A stretch of DNA of 6,873 nucleotides from Deltaproteobacteria bacterium (GTDB taxonomy: Bacteria; Desulfobacterota; Desulfarculia; Adiutricales; Adiutricaceae). The translations under genes were made by a program, and so were the position numbers. The DNA is taken from assembly GCA_031269135.1 (NCBI GenBank), contig JAISZP010000078.1, forward strand, positions 1 through 6,873, in the 5' to 3' direction. Positions 1 to 6,365 of the stretch are shown one piece after another (the stretch's first letter is position 1; every line of letters begins with the position of its first letter). The notes under the pieces were generated by a model that saw only the letters and a program-made list of their open reading frames with translations, searched no databases and was not told where the DNA came from.

Positions 1-2641
1 AACCAGCCCTGGTCTGATTGTTTTGGTCCAATATGATCCCTAAACGATTATTTTGCTCGATGTCGTAAGATTTTTCGGCAAAATCGACGTTATTCATCAT
101 TAAATTATGAAAACTCGCCATCCAATCCCTGAAATAGGGGATATCGTAAACAGGCTGAATTTCAGGCAGAGTAGGAAAAGCGCCATCTAAAAGAGAGGGT
201 TCGAAGACGACTGTTTGACGATTTTTGATGGTGACCTTTCTTTGATTTGAGGCGAGACGAGAAGGCGACAGACCCAAAAAATTGACGAACTCCGCTAAAT
301 ACGTTGAAGCTAAGCGAGCCTGCTTCCACAAAAGTCTTTCCGGATTTACGTTTCCATAGCTGGTCGCCTGACGCAGAGAGCTTTCGATTTTAGTCAAGAC
401 CCCCAGACGTCTTGCCCCTTGACTGAGTTCTTGGACAAGATTCTGAAAGCTGCGACGATCAATTTCATAAAATTTGAGGCTTTGATCATCTGAAGACAAT
501 TCATCCAATCGACTTAGCCAAGCCTGCTCCAACCTCAACCTGAAGCGGAACGCAAGATCATGAACAGCCGTCGTCGGCTGAGTCGCTTTAGCGACGGAGT
601 CGTCTTGGTTATCGTCATCGAACAGAGACATGAAATCTATTTCCTGCTCCTGTTCTTGCGGGGGGGCTTCAAGGTGCTCGTTGGGATCGACGGTTGAAAA
701 GAGAAGATGCAATTCATCCTCCGGCAAAGTCATGCTTTTCAAAAAACGCCCGAATTTTTGTTTTTTAAGAGCCATGTTGGAGAATAATTTGAATAGTTTA
801 TCGAAGAATTCCTCTTTAATCTTTTTTTCTTGTTCTTTAGCGCCTCCATGGTAGTAGGGCTTGAGCGATTGCTCGATGGTGTTGGCTTCATTATAGGCCA
901 AAGCCGTCAATTGCTGCGTTTTGAGATCGGTTTCTAAAATGGGGGTCAAGAAACTTACGATATAGCCCACCCCTCCGTCTTCGGCGTCTAAGACCTTGTT
1001 CCAAGAAGCGTCGGGATTTGCGAAGTGGCTTTGAGTTCCTTGAGCTTCCAAAAAGCCCCTCTTGAGTTCAGAGAAAAGAGGGACCTTTTCCGGTAAAATC
1101 CCTTTAGCCTTACGAACAGTCCGCTCGCCCTCGCCTTGTTTCTCTATTTTCAGAAAACCATCGGCATAGCTAAGATTTAAAAGCCAAAACATGTTTTTGA
1201 ACGGAACCACCTGGCCTTCAGACATCGACCATTCTCTAGGCCAATGATAGAGTCCGAAAAATTGCAGCAAAGAGGCGTTGTAGCGAAGTTCCCATCTGGT
1301 TTTGGGATCTGTGCTGCCGGCCCCTTCTTGGAGGTGGTTGTCGAACTTAGTCAAGACGAAAAACAGACATACCGGTTTTCCTGTGCGCTCTTGAGGAGTC
1401 CGGCCATGAGTGTCGAAGACCCAGTTAGCGATGACGATAGGGAGATCGGGGTTGTTTTGAACCGATTCGGCCACGCACAAAAGCATGCAGGTTATCTCTT
1501 TTCTGACGCAGTAACGCTCAAAAAGATAAGCCACCTTGCCTCTTAAAAAGCATTTTTTCAACACCTCCGCGCTTCCAATCTCAGCCGCGATATCTTTCAG
1601 CTTTTCCCTGGCTCGGTATCCGGGAAAATCCAAGATGTCGGCGTTATCCATGTAAGAGCCGGGATTTTCCTCGATGCGCACGTGCATCTCCGCGATCAGG
1701 GCGCTCAAAAGAGGTCTGGTCAAAGCCAGCTTGCGGCCTGTTTGGCCGATTACATCGATGGTTTCCTCGGTTTCATCCAAAAGGCCGAGCAATCTATCGA
1801 CGTGGAGAACAGATTTAGAGCGCTTATTTTCCTCATCATAGAGGGCTTCCAAAGAGCAGTAGGCGACCTCGCAAAATCCCAATTTCTCCAAAGCCAAGTA
1901 AAGTCTTTTGTAGACTTCGGTAAAGGGTTTGAGGTTGCCCCATAAAAAAGAAAATAGAAAAGCCCTGTCCTCTATCCCAAGCTTAAGCGCCAGCGTCACC
2001 GCCCGAGGCCAAAAAATGGTTTCCAACAGGTGTCCGGAGATGAATTTGTCGGAAATGGCTTTTACGTATTCAGCCAAGTCCTCCAAATCGTCAATAGTCA
2101 GATTATTCGATTTTTGCGGTTTCTTCGAAAGGGAATCGAGGGAATCGGTCAAAAATTTTTGGTCGATCGGTTGACCGCCCTCAGCCTCGGCAAAGAAGGT
2201 ATTGGCTAAGATCTTGACCACATCCATTTCATTGAAGAACTTAAGACACACCGGGAGCTTGGGGTCGGGAGATTTTGGCGGCGGCTCTACGGAAAACCTT
2301 GTGACCAAACCAGTAGTCTCATTTCCTCCCTCAGGGTTTATCTGAAAGAGAAAATCCAAACAGGTTCCTTCGAAATCGACCATGGGAAAACCGCTGGAAC
2401 CTTTGATCAAAGAGGAGATCAGAGTGGACTTTCCAGCCTGGCTAGGTCCAAAGACAGCCACGCCGATTTTTTGACTCGCGGCTTCAGAGTATTTCTTCAG
2501 CGACCTGGCCGAACGCCTAAGACGTTTACGCACCACCTCGCCATCAACATCTTTGACGTTGTCAGCCAACCACTTATCGCCGTCTATGGCGATTTTGTTG
2601 AGCTTCAGACAAGCTTCCGTCAGTTCTTCGGCCTTCATCAT
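1..2641 (-). CDS. srfC: SrfC-family large GTPase-like protein (putative virulence factor), 3' end outside window
   Basis: Hand translation gives 880 uninterrupted codons leaving the window at base 1, so the C-terminus is missing. Seen: a P-loop GPSQAGKST at residues 65-73; a switch I-like ETTGLVTRF at 108-116; a Walker B/G3 segment DILDFPG at 335-341; and a G4-type VLTKFD at 429-434. The rest (about 440-880) is mostly helical in character, with an acidic stretch at 663-681 (EQEQE, then DDDNQDD). This matches the SrfC family (Pfam Virul_Fac, COG4458), proteins of roughly this size encoded next to SrfB. No signal peptide or clear membrane segment is visible, so it is probably cytoplasmic or peripheral. 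Start: tandem ATGs at 2641 and 2638 follow GGGGA at 2648-2644. The second has the better spacing (5 nt). An in-frame ATG at 2650 lacks a Shine-Dalgarno sequence. GTP specificity and any dynamin-like membrane action are inference; the family assignment is firm. Confidence 0.9.
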   Translation of the reverse strand, partial: MMKAEELTEACLKLNKIAIDGDKWLADNVKDVDGEVVRKRLRRSARSLKKYSEAASQKIGVAVFGPSQAGKSTLISSLIKGSSGFPMVDFEGTCLDFLFQINPEGGNETTGLVTRFSVEPPPKSPDPKLPVCLKFFNEMDVVKILANTFFAEAEGGQPIDQKFLTDSLDSLSKKPQKSNNLTIDDLEDLAEYVKAISDKFISGHLLETIFWPRAVTLALKLGIEDRAFLFSFLWGNLKPFTEVYKRLYLALEKLGFCEVAYCSLEALYDEENKRSKSVLHVDRLLGLLDETEETIDVIGQTGRKLALTRPLLSALIAEMHVRIEENPGSYMDNADILDFPGYRAREKLKDIAAEIGSAEVLKKCFLRGKVAYLFERYCVRKEITCMLLCVAESVQNNPDLPIVIANWVFDTHGRTPQERTGKPVCLFFVLTKFDNHLQEGAGSTDPKTRWELRYNASLLQFFGLYHWPREWSMSEGQVVPFKNMFWLLNLSYADGFLKIEKQGEGERTVRKAKGILPEKVPLFSELKRGFLEAQGTQSHFANPDASWNKVLDAEDGGVGYIVSFLTPILETDLKTQQLTALAYNEANTIEQSLKPYYHGGAKEQEKKIKEEFFDKLFKLFSNMALKKQKFGRFLKSMTLPEDELHLLFSTVDPNEHLEAPPQEQEQEIDFMSLFDDDNQDDSVAKATQPTTAVHDLAFRFRLRLEQAWLSRLDELSSDDQSLKFYEIDRRSFQNLVQELSQGARRLGVLTKIESSLRQATSYGNVNPERLLWKQARLASTYLAEFVNFLGLSPSRLASNQRKVTIKNRQTVVFEPSLLDGAFPTLPEIQPVYDIPYFRDWMASFHNLMMNNVDFAEKSYDIEQNNRLGIILDQNNQTRAG

Positions 2642-2648
2642 TTTCCCC
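2642..2648 (-). promoter_or_regulatory. Ribosome-binding site of srfC
   Basis: GGGGAAA lies directly before the tandem ATG-ATG at 2641/2638. GGGGA ends 5 nt before the second ATG and 2 nt before the first, so initiation at 2638 is slightly favoured; the protein would differ by one methionine. An in-frame ATG at 2650 overlaps this site and has no purine-rich site of its own. Confidence 0.55.
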
Positions 2649-2655
2649 ATCTATC

Positions 2656-2685
2656 ATCTATTTAAAGACTATCTATTTAAAGACC
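2656..2685. repeat. 15-bp tandem duplication in the srfB-srfC gap
   Basis: Two abutting copies, 2656-2670 and 2671-2685, share ATCTATTTAAAGAC and differ only at the last base (T or C). They lie 15-44 nt upstream of the srfC start codon, in its leader. The period is 15 bp. The role is unknown; it may be a slippage duplication without function or a double binding site. Confidence 0.85.
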
Positions 2686-2686
2686 A

Positions 2687-2698
2687 CTGGCGAACCAG
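2687..2698 (-). other. Small intercistronic hairpin with TTCG loop
   Basis: On the minus strand CTGG (2698-2695), loop TTCG, CCAG (2690-2687) can form a 4-bp stem 10 nt after the srfB stop codon. The loop is UUCG in RNA but closed by G-C rather than the usual stabilising C-G. No T-run follows, so it should not end transcription. It could mark processing or slow 3' decay, or be chance. Confidence 0.3.
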
Positions 2699-2708
2699 AG
2701 GCGAAAAG

Positions 2709-5700
2709 TTAAAAATTCTCCAAATCACCTGTGTCCAACCAATAACCGTTGTCGTTTCTGAGGGTTTGAAGCCTTACAATCATTAGACTTGGCGGGTGCC
2801 CTTTACCCTGTTTGTCGGTTATGGAAGCGACACGCAAATGGCCTTCGGTGCGCTTGATCATGGCTGGTTTTTTCTCCATCTGTTCTTCATCGTCCGATTC
2901 GTCCATGGTGAACTCCAAGACAACGCTGAAAGGCGCCAGATGCTTATGGGTCTTTTGAGTGTCGGAGTTGCGGTATTCCAAGCTGTAGAGTCTCGTCGTC
3001 GTCCAACGGGCGCAATTGAGCTGACGAAAACCAATGGCTATTGGGGCATTAAAATTGATTTCAAGATTTTTTTCAACCTCAGCGCCAGTCTCAATCTCTA
3101 AATTGGAAAACCAGACATGGGCCTGTTCAAGCTGACCTGTAGCCCCCAACATGCCGATATAGCGGTTGATGGGTTGGGGAATGAAGTCTTCGGTGTTGAT
3201 GGTTATGCCTTCCAGGGAACCCTCCGCCAGCGAACAGATGATGGCCCCGACCACCACGGTCGTCTTGGGATCTTCGATGCGCCCGTGAGTGAGAAAGGGA
3301 TAACCAGGGCCTACCCTGTACTTGTGCATGTGAAAGATTCGGTCGACCGGCAGGCAAATCCGCTCGTAGGGGATTCGGATGATCGCCGGCCATCTTGAAG
3401 GACGACCGGTCAAAATCAACACGTCGCAATCAAGAAGCCTTATGATCTCGCCCATGTCGATCAAAAGCTTTGAGATGATGGTCGTGACGCTTGAATCGAC
3501 GTCTCTGAGATTTACCGTAAAGGTGAAATCCAAAAAGTTGAAATCTGCCCAGCCGGCCCGTTTAAGAGGCTCTTCTATGAAAGATATTATCTTGCCGTAG
3601 CGCTCCGAAAGCTTAGATGGGTCAAGATTCAACACGTCTCCCACTCTTATGGACAATTGCTGTTCCAATCCTTCCCAATCCCCATCTTCGTATTTTTTTA
3701 AGATATGCAGCGCGATGGGAACGGAAAACTGGACCACGAACTGACTGCGCAAAACCTCTTTTTCTCGAGTGGCCGACACCGCCCCCATCATGGCGTTATC
3801 TTGGAAGAGCGTCTTGATCAAGCTGTCGGCGTCGTCGACTCCGTGCTCTTTAGCCGCCAGAACAAGACTGCCGTTAAAGTGCGTCTGGATGACCTTACGC
3901 AAGATGTCGTCTCCGGCGACGTTGAAACCATCTCGAAAATCCTGGTAAGGCTTTATAAGCGGAGAACTGTGTCCGGGATTGTGAATCAAATAAGTGGTTA
4001 TGCTTAGATCGGAAGTGCCGCCGCCTATATCGATGCTGGCGATTCTAAGACTGCTTTCAGGCTGGTCCGTTACCTGGCGTCCTTTCGACTTCACCCGCCT
4101 TTTTTTGCCCATCAAGTCGAATAGCTCAACCGCGTTATTGTGAAACTTATAATAAATTTCATTATAAAGCCAGACCACCTGAGTGCAAGTCGCCTCGTCC
4201 CAATCGCACCTGACCGAGGGGTTGAGACGAAAGTCGGCGGCTTGGAAATGAGCGGCTCGATCAGGTTGATAATAAGCCTCCCAATTAAGACTCGACCAAA
4301 CCGTCTCTACCGCAAGTCTGGCCCAGGTCTTGAAAATATTTTGCTCCGCCAACGGCATAGCCGTCGGCACGGTCATTATGATGCTCTGAAGACGCCTTGG
4401 CGTATCCGGGTGCTCGCGACTGTCCCGCACTAAAGGATCGTTTATGCAGCTCAAGGCCTGGGCGACGACCTCGCTGAGCAAAAACATCATAAGAGAGCTG
4501 CGGCTATACCGAGCCTCAAAAGCGGGGATGTCGTCCTCATTAGAGTAACCGGCTTTTATGACTTTCGGAATCGGAATACGTTTCGCGCTGGAAATATTTT
4601 TATTCAAAACCGAAATAGGCACCCCAGCGGTATTGACGCTCATCAAAAAAGTTCCGATGCCGACTGCGGGTTCTTCGACAGACTGACGGTATTCGTAGTA
4701 ATTGTTTAAGTGCCATTCCTGATCGCGCTGGCGAGTGTCCCACAGATAGCGTTTAGGACTCGACATGCCTGTCGGCCCCAGCTCTTCCCGGGAATTGGCC
4801 GATAAGCGGTTGGCCTCGGGACCCAAACGCACAGTCGACGGCCACCTGAAACTATCCGAATGTTGACGCGACTTAAGACTCCACTCGACCGACCCGAAAT
4901 ACGGCTCGGAGAACTCCACCTTAGTATCGAACGGCTCGGCATAGATGTTGGCCGGCTCGGAAATGTCCCTTAGCTGCAAAGAGTAGCAGTCGTTGAGTTT
5001 GGTGGGCCTTTGAGGCACCGTCTCCACCAAAACGGCCGTCAAACGAGAATTGCCGATATCGATGACTAAATCAACGTCGATGGGCTTTATGCGGCTGGGG
5101 TTTATCACCCTAACCGGCCTTAAGGCGTCGGTCGCGTCGACGGCAGCCAGCATGGTCAGATAGACCGCCATATATTCCGTCGATATCCAATCGCCTTTGG
5201 CGACGTCATAGCCGTAATCGGGAAAATCTTCCGTCACTCTCGAAATTTTTTTACGTGGAAATTTAGTCTTATAATCTTCCCAGGTCTTTTTCAGAAATTC
5301 TTTATTCCACGGCAGACTATCGATAAACCAAGTTATGTCGCGCTCATGGGTGGCTAGACTGAAAAAGGAGTTGCCGGCCACGTCCTTTTCCGACAAAGCA
5401 TGGTAAATGACGGCTCCGTCGACTTCGATGTTGCCTTCTCCCTGCTCGACTTGCGGATCGAACACCAAAGTCAGCCGAAACTTAAGGCTGTCCTCCGCGC
5501 CTAACCTGGTGACGTAACCCCTGACCCAGTCGGTAGGGCCAAATCCATAGCGCGGCAAACGGTCGTCCCATTGACCTGTCTCCACCAAAAAAGGCAAAGG
5601 CATCCATTGGCCTTGCAGACAATTCAAGGCCTGCAGATACTCAATCTCATAATGCAGCGTCTTAGGCAACTGAAATATCCGATCTACGTATTCCCCTGTG

Positions 5701-5888
5701 TTTTCTTCAGCTTCCATTAAGGGGAAGAGCATATTCAAGCTATCCGGCGCATCATCTTGATGAACATGGAATAACATTTTAGATTTTGCCAGCGGTTTAT
5801 TCCCGCGCATAACCGATAAATCGATATCAAAATCAATGAATTGAATAGCTCCACCAGCAATTACGCTGTAACTTTTATTTCTTGACAT
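2709..5888 (-). CDS. srfB: SrfB, actin/Hsp70-fold ATPase (virulence factor SrfB family)
   Basis: This is a complete gene of 1059 codons ending in TAA. Its three nucleotide-pocket motifs occur in the order of the actin/Hsp70 superfamily: phosphate-1 VIDIGNSRLTAV at about 275-286, phosphate-2 SIDIGGGTSDLS at about 618-629, and adenosine-type LILTGRPSRWPA at about 824-835. Between them, MTVPTAMPLAEQ (505-516) resembles the Hsp70 'VPA' strand, and FNVAGDDIL (655-663) resembles the segment after phosphate 2. About 270 residues precede phosphate-1, an N-terminal region absent from DnaK. An acidic patch lies near 996-1005. The length of about 1000 residues suits the SrfB family (PF07520, COG4457). 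Start: ATG 5888 follows GGA at 5896-5894. A longer reading from TTG 5900 adds four residues but lacks a ribosome site, and an in-frame stop at 5915-5913 blocks anything longer. It is followed by srfC after 67 bp, so the two are probably co-transcribed. ATPase activity and partners are inferred. Confidence 0.95.
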   Translation of the reverse strand: MSRNKSYSVIAGGAIQFIDFDIDLSVMRGNKPLAKSKMLFHVHQDDAPDSLNMLFPLMEAEENTGEYVDRIFQLPKTLHYEIEYLQALNCLQGQWMPLPFLVETGQWDDRLPRYGFGPTDWVRGYVTRLGAEDSLKFRLTLVFDPQVEQGEGNIEVDGAVIYHALSEKDVAGNSFFSLATHERDITWFIDSLPWNKEFLKKTWEDYKTKFPRKKISRVTEDFPDYGYDVAKGDWISTEYMAVYLTMLAAVDATDALRPVRVINPSRIKPIDVDLVIDIGNSRLTAVLVETVPQRPTKLNDCYSLQLRDISEPANIYAEPFDTKVEFSEPYFGSVEWSLKSRQHSDSFRWPSTVRLGPEANRLSANSREELGPTGMSSPKRYLWDTRQRDQEWHLNNYYEYRQSVEEPAVGIGTFLMSVNTAGVPISVLNKNISSAKRIPIPKVIKAGYSNEDDIPAFEARYSRSSLMMFLLSEVVAQALSCINDPLVRDSREHPDTPRRLQSIIMTVPTAMPLAEQNIFKTWARLAVETVWSSLNWEAYYQPDRAAHFQAADFRLNPSVRCDWDEATCTQVVWLYNEIYYKFHNNAVELFDLMGKKRRVKSKGRQVTDQPESSLRIASIDIGGGTSDLSITTYLIHNPGHSSPLIKPYQDFRDGFNVAGDDILRKVIQTHFNGSLVLAAKEHGVDDADSLIKTLFQDNAMMGAVSATREKEVLRSQFVVQFSVPIALHILKKYEDGDWEGLEQQLSIRVGDVLNLDPSKLSERYGKIISFIEEPLKRAGWADFNFLDFTFTVNLRDVDSSVTTIISKLLIDMGEIIRLLDCDVLILTGRPSRWPAIIRIPYERICLPVDRIFHMHKYRVGPGYPFLTHGRIEDPKTTVVVGAIICSLAEGSLEGITINTEDFIPQPINRYIGMLGATGQLEQAHVWFSNLEIETGAEVEKNLEINFNAPIAIGFRQLNCARWTTTRLYSLEYRNSDTQKTHKHLAPFSVVLEFTMDESDDEEQMEKKPAMIKRTEGHLRVASITDKQGKGHPPSLMIVRLQTLRNDNGYWLDTGDLENF

Positions 5889-5896
5889 CTTTTTCC
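5889..5896 (-). promoter_or_regulatory. Ribosome-binding site deciding the srfB start
   Basis: The minus strand reads GGAAAAAG immediately before ATG 5888, placing GGA 5 nt from the start codon. The alternative TTG at 5900 is preceded by GTGCCTCTAA, which has no Shine-Dalgarno match. The A-rich spacing also suits translation initiation. Confidence 0.6.
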
Positions 5897-5948
5897 ACAA
5901 TTAGAGGCACGACTAAGCCGTGGTTATTACTTTTAGTTGGCTATACAT

Positions 5949-5970
5949 ATTTATGCGATGCCGCATAAAT
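5949..5970. promoter_or_regulatory. Perfect 9-bp inverted repeat, candidate operator or leader hairpin
   Basis: The arms ATTTATGCG (5949-5957) and CGCATAAAT (5962-5970) are exact reverse complements around a 4-nt spacer. The site is about +11 to +32 relative to the predicted srfB start of transcription, a typical place for a repressor dimer. A further half-site, GCATAAAT at 6024-6031, lies 61 bp away just upstream of the -35 box, and a partial copy (TTTATGC) is at 6290-6296. No T-run follows on the minus strand, so a terminator is unlikely. The cognate regulator is unknown. Confidence 0.5.
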
Positions 5971-5987
5971 CAAATATCCCTTAAAAC

Positions 5988-6016
5988 AATATAAACATAT
6001 TTATTTCAGCAATCAA
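5988..6016 (-). promoter_or_regulatory. Candidate sigma70-type promoter for srfB
   Basis: On the minus strand TTGATT (6016-6011; 4 of 6 to the -35 consensus) and TATATT (5993-5988; 5 of 6 to the -10 consensus) are separated by exactly 17 bp. The predicted start of transcription is near 5981, giving a leader of about 93 nt before the srfB ATG. The region is A+T-rich, so chance matches are common, but the spacing and the position are good. Confidence 0.45.
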
Positions 6017-6036
6017 TCAGCTGGCATAAATGAAAA

Positions 6037-6068
6037 TCTATCTATCTATCAATCTATCAATCTATCAA
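6037..6068. repeat. Simple-sequence repeat: 2 x TCTA followed by 3 x TCTATCAA
   Basis: Two TCTA units (6037-6044) run into three perfect 8-bp TCTATCAA units (6045-6068), and a partial TC follows. In srfB orientation the unit reads TTGATAGA. The tract ends about 20 bp upstream of the candidate -35 box, at about -56 to -87. Tetranucleotide-based tracts of this kind can change copy number by polymerase slippage, although three 8-bp units is short for a highly mutable tract. Confidence 0.85.
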
Positions 6069-6365
6069 TCATTTACAATGTCATATAGCGTTGAACCATA
6101 AGAGAAAACGCACCGAACAATACGAAAGCCTATGAATTTTGTCGCAAAATCCAAAAGCGATAATTTTATTACCTTTTGAATGTCTTTAGGTCTTTATAGC
6201 GAGTCTACATTTACAAATTATTGATTTATTTTGCCTATTGATAGTCTCGATGCTTTATATCCCGTCCCAGATTAACGATAGCATCTCTTTTTATGCTAAA
6301 AAAAGCGACTTTTTGCTCTATTGAACCATTAAGTACTTTAAACAACATTAAATCCGATAAATCAA

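Larger units (their letters stand above)
5889..6365. other. A+T-rich non-coding spacer between srfA and srfB (477 bp)
   Basis: I see no credible gene on either strand here. The spacer is much richer in A+T than srfB or srfC. It holds, in the direction of transcription, a weak A/T stem near 6314-6300, a microsatellite at 6068-6037, a candidate promoter at 6016-5988, an inverted repeat at 5970-5949 and the srfB ribosome-binding site. A 10-bp direct repeat ACATATTTAT at 5945-5954 and 5995-6004 is spaced exactly 50 bp. A small hairpin (CACG at 5908-5911 pairing with CGTG at 5919-5922) lies in the presumed leader. The stretch 6070-6290 shows nothing I can name. Confidence 0.75.

Noticed and set aside
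3127..3429. 100-codon minus-strand open frame inside srfB
   Set aside because: It is another frame of the same strand inside srfB, has Arg/His/Gly-rich composition and no domain, and is fully explained as a shadow of srfB.
630..4433. Many plus-strand open frames of 64-101 codons opposite srfC and srfB
   Set aside because: All lie antisense to two well-supported genes with conserved motifs, none shows domain signal, and they are expected by chance opposite long genes.
4706..4942. 78-codon minus-strand open frame inside srfB
   Set aside because: It overlaps srfB in a different frame and has no recognisable features or ribosome site.
5913..5948. Eleven-codon upstream frame in the srfB leader (ATG 5948 to TAG 5915-5913)
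   Set aside because: It has no ribosome-binding site and no regulatory codon run, and such short frames are common by chance. It is useful only in showing that srfB cannot start farther upstream.
6037..6070. CRISPR-like short repeats
   Set aside because: The units are 4-8 bp and contiguous with no spacers, which makes this a microsatellite.
6298..6314. Possible terminator after srfA (AAAAAG, TCG, CTTTTT on the minus strand, with a T-run)
   Set aside because: The stem is nearly all A-T pairs with one G-C pair, and the T-run is part of the stem, so it would be too weak to call as an intrinsic terminator.
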